Below are positions 1-7,950 of a DNA stretch of 51,453 nt, piece after piece. The notes beneath the pieces are model-generated. The model saw nothing but the letters and a program-made list of their open reading frames with translations, did not search any database and was not told the DNA's origin. The translations under genes were made by a program, and so were the position numbers. This stretch comes from Belliella pelovolcani. Lineage in GTDB: Bacteria > Bacteroidota > Bacteroidia > Cytophagales > Cyclobacteriaceae. The first letter of the stretch is position 1. Every line of letters starts with the position of its first letter. Location: the NCBI RefSeq assembly GCF_900156785.1, contig NZ_FTOP01000020.1:1-51453 (forward strand), read 5' to 3'.

Positions 1-63
1 AAAAAGACCTTTATCAACTTCTCCCATCAAACTGGGAAGAATACCGTCCAAAATAAAATCCAT
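1..63 (-). CDS. Start of an unidentified protein, cut by the window edge
   Basis: An open frame begins with ATG at 63 and runs off the left edge without a stop, giving 21 residues that begin MDFILDGILPSLMGEVDKGL. It lies downstream of the methylase gene on the same strand, but about 185 bases of non-coding sequence separate them, so it is not clearly part of that operon. An A-rich stretch (GTAAAG) just before the ATG could serve for translation initiation. The fragment is too short to assign a family. The amino-acid composition looks natural, but chance cannot be excluded. Confidence 0.35.
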   Translation of the reverse strand, partial: MDFILDGILPSLMGEVDKGLF

Positions 64-66
64 TCT

Positions 67-138
67 TTACAAGATGGGGTTGGTCGGAGGGATACAAATG
101 TTAGGCCTTCGCCCTTCTTTTTCTGTCGTCTTTTTCAT
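67..138 (-). CDS. Tiny ORF or remnant, 23 aa
   Basis: A short frame starts with ATG at 138 and stops three bases before the ATG at 63. The product is basic at its N-terminus (begins MKKTTEKEGRRPNIC). I cannot assign a function. It may be a remnant or part of a dispersed repeat rather than a real gene; the sequence GGCCTAAC inside it resembles an integron-type core site but has no visible partner. Confidence 0.15.
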   Translation of the reverse strand: MKKTTEKEGRRPNICIPPTNPIL

Positions 139-248
139 TGTCAATTCTTGTCTGTTTTGGTGCGTAGGCTTAGTGGATCTTTTGCAAAAACTTTGGCTTG
201 TGAAATGGCTTGAGCGGTTTTGAAAAATGTGCCACAAATAGCGAGGGC

Positions 249-2087
249 TTATGTCACTTTTAATTCATACTTGTCTTCAAAAAATTCATTCAATACATTT
301 TGGTCTGTCTCTTCAATTAAAAATTTCCTTTCTTTTTCTGTCAGTTCACAAACTCCAAAATTCTTAATGTAATTTCCGTTCAATGAATAATATTCAGAAG
401 AGTAAGGCTTACTAGTCGTCTTGATGTAATACCAGAAGATGCTGGATTCCATTATTTTTTTTATAATTTCCATTTCTGTCTCTGAGCTACCAACTACCGC
501 AAGTCCGTTGTAAAAAAGCAAGTCGTCATCAGAATTAATGATGAAATTTGGTGTCCTGTCCGAATACTTTGGGAAGAACATTTTATTTTTTATCTTCTCT
601 AATGATTGCGTTCGGCCAAAAGCAAACCAGTTTTCATAATTCCCTTTTCCCTTATCTCTCTCTGCTAAAATCTTTCTTTTGTTCTGTAGATATTTATATG
701 CTTCAGGAAAACTTTCCTTCATTAGATTCTCATCAAGTAGCTTAGGTTTTTCTTGTTGGTCGTATGGGAAAATCACTTTCTCCTTAAGGTTATTTAGACT
801 AACCTCTCTGCTTAACTTATTCGAGTTTACAATATCCTTGCAAATGCCTTTTTCAATCTTGTAAAGACTTCCGTTTTGTAGATAGAAATAGTTCTCGTCT
901 TCGTAAACTGGTCTAAAAATATAAATATCATTCTTTAAGGTTGCTATACCGTGTCTCGTTTGATATAATTCACCAAATGGAATTCCTGTTGACTCAATTT
1001 TTGATATTGTTTTGTTGTCCTTTAAATTCCAACCTTTTTTAGAGTCAAGAATGTTGTATTTAATTTTCTTAAAAGAGTGTTTACCTGCCAGCTGTTTTGT
1101 TTCTGATTCTGCATATGAAATGAATTGCTGTTTCTTGTTTTCAATGAAACAAATACAAGTATAGGTGTTCTTTGATTTAAAAACCTGTTCAGAGCCAAAG
1201 TCTATAATTGAAATAGCAAGTTCTTTTCTTTGAAAATAATCTCTTAAAGCTCTTCCATTAAGACTTTTGAAAAATGAATTCATAGTGATGAATCCAAGAG
1301 TGCCATTTTCAGCCAAATTCTCAATTGCAATTTGGAAAAATGGAATGTATAAGTCTGAGTTACCTGATTTACAAACTTCCCAATTCTTTAATTTTTCTTT
1401 AGTTTCTTTGTCAAGATTTCTTGCACAAACATATGGAGGGTTTCCTAGTATAATGGAAAACCCATTGAAGTCAGCTATCGCAGTACTCCAATCAAAATCT
1501 AGGGAATCACCCTGAAATAAGTTGAACTGAAATTTTTCTATATCTTCTCCTGATTGCAAAGCCAATAAGGAGAGAAGCAACTTAGTTCGATTAACTGAAT
1601 ACTCTTGGATGTCTAAACCGAAGATGTGGTTTCTAAATATTTCTGAGTAAGTTTTGCCTGTTCTCTTTTTTAATTCAATAGATGCATTGAATAAAAAACC
1701 ACCACAGCCCATTGCGATATCAGATATTTTAATAGAATTATCTATGGCGTTGATTTTCTTAAACGCTTCTAAAACGATAAAAGACCTAATGTTTTGAGGT
1801 GTATAAATCGCACCGTTAATAATTCTGTCTGCTGGAGAAATAACAAATTCAAAAAGTTCAATGAGTTCTTCGAATCCAAATGCTTTTGTATCTGAATAGA
1901 TTGCTGATACAAATTCAAGAAGTGATGAGTGTTCCTCCTTACTTTTGCTACTAATGGAGTACAACTTAAGAAGTTTATTTTTCTTTAGCTCTAATTTGTT
2001 GATTTCAAGAAATGCAGAAATAATAAGCCTGTCCACATGTTCTGGAGTTGTAGAATATTGACTTAAATATTTGAAAGCGTTTTTCAT
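249..2087 (-). CDS. Eco57I/TaqI-like N6-adenine DNA methyltransferase with specificity domain
   Basis: The product (612 aa) should transfer a methyl group from S-adenosylmethionine to N6 of adenine in a specific DNA sequence. The SAM-binding motif I region (DIAMGCGGF, residues 123-131) and the catalytic NPPY motif (residues 216-219) are intact. The C-terminal third, beginning near a YQTRHGIATLKND stretch, looks like a target-recognition domain of the TaqI/Eco57I type. Classical type IIG enzymes carry an N-terminal PD-(D/E)XK nuclease. Here the first 90 residues are helical and show no such motif, so cleavage would have to come from elsewhere. Its start overlaps the HNH nuclease stop by four bases (ATGA), so the two are translationally coupled and this is the last gene of the operon. 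Known: the methylase family. Inferred: it protects self DNA, or serves as the specificity subunit for the HNH protein. Confidence 0.88.
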   Translation of the reverse strand: MKNAFKYLSQYSTTPEHVDRLIISAFLEINKLELKKNKLLKLYSISSKSKEEHSSLLEFVSAIYSDTKAFGFEELIELFEFVISPADRIINGAIYTPQNIRSFIVLEAFKKINAIDNSIKISDIAMGCGGFLFNASIELKKRTGKTYSEIFRNHIFGLDIQEYSVNRTKLLLSLLALQSGEDIEKFQFNLFQGDSLDFDWSTAIADFNGFSIILGNPPYVCARNLDKETKEKLKNWEVCKSGNSDLYIPFFQIAIENLAENGTLGFITMNSFFKSLNGRALRDYFQRKELAISIIDFGSEQVFKSKNTYTCICFIENKKQQFISYAESETKQLAGKHSFKKIKYNILDSKKGWNLKDNKTISKIESTGIPFGELYQTRHGIATLKNDIYIFRPVYEDENYFYLQNGSLYKIEKGICKDIVNSNKLSREVSLNNLKEKVIFPYDQQEKPKLLDENLMKESFPEAYKYLQNKRKILAERDKGKGNYENWFAFGRTQSLEKIKNKMFFPKYSDRTPNFIINSDDDLLFYNGLAVVGSSETEMEIIKKIMESSIFWYYIKTTSKPYSSEYYSLNGNYIKNFGVCELTEKERKFLIEETDQNVLNEFFEDKYELKVT

Positions 2088-2644
2088 TGAATGGCCCTGA
2101 GGTGTCTTTTGTAATTATTATACCGCATTGTAACTTCTACTAATAAGGATTTTGCAAGTTCGTTTTGTGAGTGTTCTATTAATTCTTGTAGGATAAACAT
2201 CCTCTGTTCAAGTTGGTCTAGCATCCAAATTATACTATGTCTTTTAAGATACAACTTCAATCTTATGTACATATATCTTGCCGCTTCAGATTCCGTTCTA
2301 GGGTAGATATTTCCTAATTCATCTCTGTAGAAATGTGTATTGTAATCTTCATTTACAGGGTCAAGGTATGAACCCACATCATCACTTTTAGCTCTATTAA
2401 CGAACGAGCAAGAATAAACTAGATTATCGTAATCTGTTTCCAAATCGGGAAACTTGGATTTGGGTTTAAAATGATCAATTTGAAAATTTGGTTTGCCTCC
2501 AAACCAAAAATCTAGACAATATGTATATCCACATCTATTTTCAAAGTCTTGAGCTAAGAAATCTTTGTACCTTCTATAGTCTGATAATTTTTTACCAGCA
2601 TAACTCCTTTTAGGCGGAACTTCTCTAAATGGTAATTCACTCAT
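2084..2644 (-). CDS. HNH endonuclease
   Basis: The 186-aa product has an HNH/beta-beta-alpha-metal nuclease core. Cysteines 38 and 43 (CGYTYC), Asp57-His58 in QIDHFKPKS, and YDNLVYSC (residues 72-79) followed by Asn83 form the expected series of metal and catalytic positions. The first cysteine pair is spaced CxxxxC rather than the usual CxxC. The C-terminal half is helical without a recognised domain. Similar small HNH proteins accompany ATPases in the Septu system and retron defence (family knowledge). Here the neighbour is instead a kinase/receiver pair plus a methylase. The gene overlaps the receiver gene upstream by eight bases and the methylase downstream by four, implying co-translation. 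The likely role is the DNA-cutting effector of the operon; that is inferred. Confidence 0.85.
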   Translation of the reverse strand: MSELPFREVPPKRSYAGKKLSDYRRYKDFLAQDFENRCGYTYCLDFWFGGKPNFQIDHFKPKSKFPDLETDYDNLVYSCSFVNRAKSDDVGSYLDPVNEDYNTHFYRDELGNIYPRTESEAARYMYIRLKLYLKRHSIIWMLDQLEQRMFILQELIEHSQNELAKSLLVEVTMRYNNYKRHLRAIQ

Positions 2645-3293
2645 CTTTCTTCCCTAATGATTTAGCCAGTTCATCAACCTTTTTTAGTAACTGAGAAAGT
2701 TCTGATGCTTCTTTATCATCCCTCAGAAGATTCGATATTCTACTTTCTTTATCTAATGCTTTTTCTATTTTAGAGTCTAATTCAGCCAATTCTTCTTTTT
2801 CCAAAGCATCAAGTTTTCTTTTTTTGCTCTCAGCAATTAATTCTAAAAGTCTTTTTTCGTCAGTTTCTAATTTGTGTTTGTATTTTTCAATTTGAAGTTT
2901 TATTCGTTCAATTAATCTTTGATTTTTTGTTATGTTTCCTGAGCCATCAGCTAAATATTTCTCACCTTTCTCGTATACAATATTTACATCATCACTTTTA
3001 CTTATAGCTTCGGGTTCATATGAAGTGAAAATAAAAACAGGAAACCCCTCTCTTTTAGATAAGAAAAGGTTGATGAGGTCTGTACCATCGTATTTAATAT
3101 CACTTACCTGTTCTGAAAATTCAAAATCAGATATTACTGCATCAACATGGTTTTCCAGAATAGTTAAACATGTTTCTTCTATTGAAGCTTTTGGAGTAAT
3201 TGGAATTACTTCAAAAGTGGGAAAACAAAATCGTTGAAATTTTCCGATTTCTTCATCTGATTCATCAATATATGCAATTTTGAATTTACTCAT
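2637..3293 (-). CDS. Receiver-domain protein with long C-terminal coiled coil
   Basis: Residues 1 to about 125 form a divergent CheY-like receiver. Asp10 and Asp13 sit in IDESD, the presumed phospho-acceptor is Asp56 in AVISDFEF, the switch Thr90-Ser91 is in FIFTSYE, and Lys109 is in VYEKGE. Residues from about 128 to 218 are a charged Lys/Glu-rich coiled coil. There is no DNA-binding or enzymatic output domain, so the output is probably a protein contact, for instance with the HNH nuclease or methylase (inference). It starts 11 bases after the kinase stop and overlaps the nuclease by eight bases. An unusual point is a response regulator embedded in a restriction-like operon. The identification as a receiver is fairly safe; its partner and output are unknown. 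Confidence 0.78.
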   Translation of the reverse strand: MSKFKIAYIDESDEEIGKFQRFCFPTFEVIPITPKASIEETCLTILENHVDAVISDFEFSEQVSDIKYDGTDLINLFLSKREGFPVFIFTSYEPEAISKSDDVNIVYEKGEKYLADGSGNITKNQRLIERIKLQIEKYKHKLETDEKRLLELIAESKKRKLDALEKEELAELDSKIEKALDKESRISNLLRDDKEASELSQLLKKVDELAKSLGKKDE

Positions 3294-3304
3294 CGATTTT
3301 CTAT

Positions 3305-5743
3305 TTAATAATGCGGCAAAAGAATTTTTATTTTAAAGTTTGGCCTAGCTTCTAATATTTCAACTTCTCCATTATAACCGTCAACATTAGATTTAATAAT
3401 CCACATTCCAAGTCCTGTACCTGTCTTTTCACCTGTTTTATCATCTCTTTTTGTAGTGAAAAAAGGTTGAAAAATTTTATTAGGTTCAATAATTTCATCT
3501 AAAAGACCTGGGCCTGTATCTTCGTAAACTGTACTTATTCCTAATTTTTCATTGAAATTAATCGAGAATCTTATTTTAATTTGTCGATCAGGGGAAGAAT
3601 CTTCCCGTTTAAATGCATCTACAGAATTTACTATAAGGTTATGAAATATTCCATCTAAATCGATTTCGTGACCTTTAAACCGAACATCCAAAAAATTGCC
3701 TTTGTCCACTATTAATTTAATATTTCGTCTTGATAGTAGAGGAGTCCAAATTCTTTTTAAACTTTCAACATAAGCCACTAAATTAATCACTTTGCTTGTG
3801 CGTTTATCTTTCCTGACAGATAAAATTGAAAAATCTAACCATGCTTTCAATCTGATATCTTGATTTTTCATATCCTCCAACATCTTGTAAGGATTAAAAA
3901 AATCAGGAAGTTGACTTACTTTAGCTTCGTCTACTACTTGATTAAGGACTTCCAAAAGCTCATATGTGCGAGGCAATATACTATCAGCATGATTTTTAAA
4001 TTCATGAGCAAAGGATGTCACGATCAAACCGGCGCTAGCCAATACTCTTAAAATCTTTTGCTCATCCTGCAACTCCTCAATATCTTCTTTATATGCTTCT
4101 ATTGCATTTATTAAAGTGTCTTTGTCAGCACTAGGATCAGATGAGTCAGAATCACTTTTTTTATCCTTTTTATTCTTAATTATCCTATCTGCCTCTTCTT
4201 TGGCTTTAGCTTTTTTATTATTCTCGTCATAGATCTTTTTGAGAGTCATCATTATTTGATTTCTGTCTTGCTCAAAAATTTCTATTACTGATTTCAATAT
4301 CTCTTTGAAAAGTGTAAATGTGTCGTTCTCTTGAAGTCCCTCTCGGCTTGACTTATCTTCAAAATTAATATTGTCAATTCTCGAAATATTTACAATACCA
4401 TATACTTGTTGTGGACGAACTCTATAACCTGGTCTTGTAACTGTTGGATTACTTAACGCTCTTTTACCTAAATCTAACCAGTCAAATGAGCTGCTTTTTG
4501 TTTCACCATATGGGCGTACTCTGAAATTGTCTCTAAAAATTTTGATTCCTCCAAATTTATCAAGCCAACTTGTTCTATTACTATAATTTACAGCCTTATA
4601 AGGATATTTGCCTACCTCTTCATCTTTTTCTTGGCCGCCACCTCTTTTCATAAAGTAAAATGAAAACGTAAATGCTCCAATTTTACTAAGGTTGTTGTTT
4701 TTATCAATTCCTTTGTATCCAGCTATCAGCGTTTCTAGCTTAGTTGTAATTTCAAACTCACCTTTCTCAAATGCACTAAATTGGTATTGCGGTTCATTGA
4801 GTTTGGATTTTTCAAAAAATCCAATTCTCCTTAAATCACCAAAGTTTAATTCGTTACGTGAAACTTTAATTGAAACCGATTGACTATCGTTTACGGTTGC
4901 AGTAACTTTATAATCATAATCGTCACATAACGTTGGTAGAACCTTACCATACTTATCAGGTTCTAAGGTGCTATAAAGAAATAATTGAAAAATATTCGTT
5001 TCTAAAGGTGGTACTAGAATTTCTAAATTGGAGTACAAAGATTGAGTAGCTCTTTCATCCCAAGTATCTTTAAGATTATCAATTGAAATTAAGGTTCCTT
5101 TTTCTTCCTTCCAATGGTCAATAATAGGTTCTTTTAATCCAGTGAAATTTTGCATTTCAATAATTTCACCCCAAAAATCACTATTACCAATTTGCAGAGT
5201 TGCTTTAATATCTGATATTACTGCTCCTGAGTTGTCAAACTGATTCCAATCAACATCCCAAACAAGGCTCTCAGAATCTAAAGTTTTGGTTATCATAACG
5301 CTAGATTTCCCGAGTCTATCCAATGCAAATCTACCAATCCCTTTAGCCCCTGTTTTTATTCTTGATTTCGTTTTAAAATTAACTTTCTTATCATCAGTTC
5401 CAATGGTCATCCATTGATTACGAATGATTTTTTCTGTCATTCCATCACCGTTGTCTAATATGCGAATACTGTCATTAACAGGGTCGATAATTATTATGCA
5501 AACAGAAGCATCTGCGTCATAACTGTTTTTTACTAACTCAATTATAGCTCCCTCAGCATTTGCGAAGTTTTCTTGTCCAATTAGTCGAGCCGTTCTTGCT
5601 GATACAGTAAATGGAATTTGAGTGATTTCTAATTCTTCGATTTCTTCATTAATGGATGCAATCAAAGCACTATCTGGCTGGACTTTTTGAGTTTCATCAG
5701 AGAGCCTTTTTTTTAGTTCTAATATTTTGGTTGCATTATCCAT
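3305..5743 (-). CDS. Double GHKL ATPase: HSP90/MORC-like ATPase fused to histidine kinase
   Basis: This 812-aa protein has two separate ATP-binding folds of the GHKL superfamily. The N-terminal one shows ELVKNSYDADA (residues 69-79), DNGDGM (97-102) and GAKGIGRFAL (132-141), as in HSP90/MORC/MutL-type ATPases, followed by a transducer-like middle region to about residue 500. A Lys/Glu-rich coiled coil (about 510-575) leads into a histidine-kinase core: H-box FAHEFKN with His580, N-box around 702-710 (NLIVNSVDA), G1 box DTGPGL (742-747), F-box FQPFFTT and G2 box GTGLGM (775-780). No transmembrane segment or signal peptide is visible, so it should be cytosolic. It heads the operon whose next gene is a receiver, the expected phosphotransfer partner. 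Family facts: GHKL ATPases clamp on ATP binding; histidine kinases autophosphorylate the H-box His. Inference: an intracellular sensor that controls the downstream nuclease. Confidence 0.85.
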   Translation of the reverse strand: MDNATKILELKKRLSDETQKVQPDSALIASINEEIEELEITQIPFTVSARTARLIGQENFANAEGAIIELVKNSYDADASVCIIIIDPVNDSIRILDNGDGMTEKIIRNQWMTIGTDDKKVNFKTKSRIKTGAKGIGRFALDRLGKSSVMITKTLDSESLVWDVDWNQFDNSGAVISDIKATLQIGNSDFWGEIIEMQNFTGLKEPIIDHWKEEKGTLISIDNLKDTWDERATQSLYSNLEILVPPLETNIFQLFLYSTLEPDKYGKVLPTLCDDYDYKVTATVNDSQSVSIKVSRNELNFGDLRRIGFFEKSKLNEPQYQFSAFEKGEFEITTKLETLIAGYKGIDKNNNLSKIGAFTFSFYFMKRGGGQEKDEEVGKYPYKAVNYSNRTSWLDKFGGIKIFRDNFRVRPYGETKSSSFDWLDLGKRALSNPTVTRPGYRVRPQQVYGIVNISRIDNINFEDKSSREGLQENDTFTLFKEILKSVIEIFEQDRNQIMMTLKKIYDENNKKAKAKEEADRIIKNKKDKKSDSDSSDPSADKDTLINAIEAYKEDIEELQDEQKILRVLASAGLIVTSFAHEFKNHADSILPRTYELLEVLNQVVDEAKVSQLPDFFNPYKMLEDMKNQDIRLKAWLDFSILSVRKDKRTSKVINLVAYVESLKRIWTPLLSRRNIKLIVDKGNFLDVRFKGHEIDLDGIFHNLIVNSVDAFKREDSSPDRQIKIRFSINFNEKLGISTVYEDTGPGLLDEIIEPNKIFQPFFTTKRDDKTGEKTGTGLGMWIIKSNVDGYNGEVEILEARPNFKIKILLPHY

Positions 5744-5780
5744 TTATCTATTTCTGTTCGTTGTTTATCAAGTCAGTAAT

Positions 5781-5957
5781 CTAAACACCAAGTAATTCAG
5801 CAATTGAAGCTAATGTATTCAAAGTAGGTTGTACGTCATTAGTGCACCACCTAGAAATTGTTGCTTCGTTTTTACCAAGTTGTTCGGCAAGCCATTTACT
5901 GCTCAGGTTCTCCTAAACTAGCACCACCTTGATTCTATTTATTGCTTTTAGGCTCAT
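5781..5957 (-). pseudogene. XRE-family HTH regulator interrupted by an in-frame TAG
   Basis: Reading from ATG at 5957 gives 14 residues (MSLKAINRIKVVLV), then TAG at 5915-5913. The same frame continues for 43 more residues with a textbook HTH_3/XRE fold (KWLAEQLGKNEATISRW, then PTLNTLASIAELLGV) and ends at TAG, 5783-5781. The frame is unbroken except for codon 15. Related small regulators normally have Glu or Lys there, and GAG to TAG is a single change. There is no ATG, GTG or TTG suitably placed after the stop, so a functional HTH protein is unlikely unless the stop is read through. The gene sits 37 bases upstream of the kinase gene on the same strand and looks like the operon's own controller. 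A sequencing error is an alternative explanation. Confidence 0.8.
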
Positions 5958-5973
5958 CTAAATTGCATTCGGT

Positions 5974-5982
5974 GCAAAGATA
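5974..5982 (-). promoter_or_regulatory. Bacteroidota-type -7 box for the kinase/nuclease operon
   Basis: On the minus strand the sequence TATCTTTGC matches the Bacteroidota -7 consensus TAnnTTTG. It lies 17 bases before the ATG of the broken XRE gene, which predicts a very short leader. I found no convincing -33 TTTG at the usual spacing, so the assignment rests on the -7 box and its position. Confidence 0.45.
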
Positions 5983-6145
5983 TTGATTTTAAAAGAAATT
6001 GATCTGGTTTTCTGTTTCTGCAAAAGAGCAAAATTAAATGTGTTGAATTTTTTTAAACTTTAATATTATATTTATTTCTTGAATTTAGGATTATTTGAAC
6101 TGAGTAAAATATAATGATAAACACTATCTTATTTTAAGAGATAGC

Positions 6146-6199
6146 TTACCAAACCTACCCATTCCCCCACAAACAAAAAATACCATGAACAGGGTATTT
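6146..6199. repeat. TACC...GGTA hairpin element, copy 1
   Basis: A hairpin (ATACC, loop, GGTAT) is followed on the minus strand by a T-run and the tail GGGGAATGGGTAGGTTTG. Nearly the same 54-bp sequence is present at 10548-10601, and the hairpin recurs near 23332 and 23989. It lies between the XRE pseudogene and the 86-aa gene. The hairpin plus T-run could end transcription, but the conserved tail beyond it suggests more than a terminator. Confidence 0.6.
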
Positions 6200-6236
6200 T
6201 TACGGATTAAATTAAGGTTTTTGTAAATATAGGGGA

Positions 6237-6497
6237 TTAATTGAATGGGGTTTTGATGATGAGCCCTTGTGAACTCAGTTCTTTTAGGTATAATTCAACT
6301 TTTTCAAATTCTCCTTGATCAAGGTATTGGATGGTTTGGCGGATTGAGTCTTTGAGTTGTCGGCCTTTGGAAAGTCTTTCGAAAGGAAGCTTTTTGTTGC
6401 TTAGGCAGAGGTGGATGATTTTCGCTTGAATTCTTGATTCAAGGGTACTGAGCTCGGCTCTAAGTCTCTCTTTGTTGATTTGATTGTCATTTTTCAT
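6237..6497 (-). CDS. Hypothetical helical protein, 86 aa
   Basis: The frame has natural codon use and composition and encodes a charged, probably all-helical protein without signal peptide, membrane segment or cysteines of note (one Cys at about residue 31). I do not recognise a family. It lies alone between the XRE pseudogene and a gene-free stretch, in the same direction as the island's other genes. The AT-rich sequence before the ATG is typical of initiation in this phylum. It could be a small DNA- or protein-binding accessory factor, but nothing in the sequence shows that. Confidence 0.5.
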   Translation of the reverse strand: MKNDNQINKERLRAELSTLESRIQAKIIHLCLSNKKLPFERLSKGRQLKDSIRQTIQYLDQGEFEKVELYLKELSSQGLIIKTPFN

Positions 6498-7018
6498 TCT
6501 AATAATATAAAATGATTATTGGGATTTTTTTGTTAGTAGAATAACCAAAGTGTATAAATCTTAGAAGGCGAAGACCAGAACAAGTTGAGTGAATTAGCCG
6601 ACATTAAACGACTAATTACCGTTTATTTAAGAATCAGTTTTTTAAACTTGAATATGAAAATGGGATTTATATTGTATGAAGCAATGGAGGATGGGGATCA
6701 ATAGAAAATCTTCAATTATCCAAAAACACTGATTCTTGAAATGTGTGAGAAAGTCATATTTGTAGTAAGACACTCTGAAGATAGCCAGGTAATTAGTAGA
6801 AAGCGGTTTAATCGCTCAAGCCAACTGTAGGCTGGTCCCCTACCTTTTCAAGGTGGGGGATATTTTTTTGATTGTTGTCATGGAGGCTAGTAGCAAGGCT
6901 AAGAAATAGTTTGAAAACTAGATTATACATGATCCAAACCCATCTGCATCGAGCAGGATTGAAGACTTTAACCACCTTGAGAACTATTTATATATACTTG
7001 ACCAATTTATCTTCCAAT
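6498..7018. other. Gene-free stretch ending in a terminator
   Basis: No convincing gene is present. A 16-codon frame (begins MKMGFILYEAMEDGD, near 6651) could be a remnant. The only clear structure is the terminator hairpin at 6837-6867. Confidence 0.4.
6837..6867 (+). terminator. Rho-independent terminator
   Basis: CCCCTACCTT and AAGGTGGGGG form a ten-pair stem with a three-base loop, followed by ATATTTTTTT. It reads as a plus-strand terminator, although no plus-strand gene is visible upstream; it may be left over from a lost gene. Confidence 0.7.
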
Positions 7019-7387
7019 ATGAAAAAATCAGCAGACAGAAATTGTAAAGATTGTGGAATCAGAACAACAAATCCGAGATACAACTATTACATGGTGACCA
7101 AAGATATTTGGAATAAGTATGGAGTAGGGAATGGAATGCTCTGTCTTGAATGCTTACAAAAAAGAATCGGGAGACCTTTCCGAAGGGAGGATTTCCCTCT
7201 TATACCTTTAAACTTTGAAAATCCCTTCACCAGATTGATTATCTTTCCTTCCGGTGACGATTATGCTCTTCTTAAGAAGAGTTTGGAAGAATATGATCGG
7301 GCTTATCTCGCAGCTAAAGAGCAAAGAAGGCTTACCAATATTGATATTAGTAAATTAGAAATAAATAAATCAAAAATAACCGTCTAA
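7019..7387 (+). CDS. Small zinc-ribbon-like protein, 122 aa
   Basis: The open frame reaches back to 6872, but the natural start is the ATG at 7019 (MKKSADRNCKDCG). The upstream part is a continuation through sequence of non-protein character. The product has two cysteine pairs, CKDC near residue 10 and CLEC about 40 residues later, spaced like a zinc ribbon or treble clef, then GRPFRREDFPLIPLNF and a charged helical tail. Such proteins are common as uncharacterised genes in phage-derived and accessory regions of Bacteroidota (general recollection). It is the only plus-strand gene in the island and is not in an operon. The function is unknown; zinc binding is inferred from the cysteines. Confidence 0.6.
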   Translation: MKKSADRNCKDCGIRTTNPRYNYYMVTKDIWNKYGVGNGMLCLECLQKRIGRPFRREDFPLIPLNFENPFTRLIIFPSGDDYALLKKSLEEYDRAYLAAKEQRRLTNIDISKLEINKSKITV

Positions 7388-7731
7388 TGCGGGACGGTTA
7401 CACGGGAGATCCAGGATTTCCTCCCGAATAGGGATGGCCTGCCTCCCGATAGGGATGGAGTTCCTCCTATCTGGGAAGCCAGCGATGGCCTTGAGCGCTG
7501 ATGTAACTTGTCCCAATTATATCAGAGCCTGTCCCGTGGCATCACGGGAACAAAAAGTAAAGAGCATCTCTACCTACCAAGCCCTTCACCCTGCGGATGT
7601 CAGTCAACAGCCACGTATCCCGATGGCTATCGGGACCCTAATAGATTTTCACATCAATCAGGGCTTTTTGCATGGACTTTTCTCTAGTGGGCTAAATGTT
7701 ATAGGGCGTTTTTCTTCTCTTCATCAATTGT
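7388..7731. other. Spacer with short inverted repeats and a cassette-edge core
   Basis: No gene. It contains several short palindromes (TCCCGTGGCATCACGGGA; ATCCCGATGGCTATCGGGA) and repeated CCCGATAGGGATGG-like phrases. GTTATAGGGC at 7698-7707 is the exact complement of GCCCTATAAC at 9228-9237, at the other side of the TIR module. Confidence 0.5.
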
Positions 7732-7938
7732 TCATTTCTTCATTTTACCTTTCCAGTAGTTTAATGTGTAGGCCAATAATGTCACGACAAATGAAATACT
7801 TGTTAAACTGCTCAGAATTATACCAAACCAATAAAGTGTGCATAATCTAAAATACTCAGCTGTCCCAAGAGTCAGTAATGCTAACAATAATCCCCAAAGA
7901 TTTTGGTTAAGATTAATTTTGAAATTATCTGCGTTCAT
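7732..7938 (-). CDS. Small two-helix membrane protein of the TIR module
   Basis: The 68-aa product has two hydrophobic helices (about residues 13-33 and 37-58) and a lysine-rich end (KGKMKK), so it should sit in the inner membrane with the basic tail in the cytosol. It begins 12 bases after the stop of the TIR gene upstream and lies inside the same core-bounded module, so it is probably co-transcribed. I do not recognise a family. A small membrane protein next to TIR genes could act in membrane disruption or anchoring (inference). The frame overlaps an antisense open frame with no coding character. Confidence 0.5.
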   Translation of the reverse strand: MNADNFKINLNQNLWGLLLALLTLGTAEYFRLCTLYWFGIILSSLTSISFVVTLLAYTLNYWKGKMKK

Positions 7939-7950
7939 AAAAAATACTTT

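Noticed and set aside
97-110. GTTAGGC core as a full attC site near the left edge
   Set aside because: The seven bases fit the core consensus, but no paired arm is visible within the window.
249-2644. Ordinary type IIG or type I restriction system
   Set aside because: The methylase lacks a fused nuclease motif, there is no HsdR or HsdS, and the nuclease is a separate HNH protein linked to kinase and receiver genes.
2932-3237. Plus-strand frame inside the receiver gene
   Set aside because: Antisense shadow of a gene with clear receiver motifs.
7434-7850. Open frame of 138 codons on plus
   Set aside because: It runs through palindromes and a cassette core, overlaps the antisense small membrane protein, and its composition is not protein-like.
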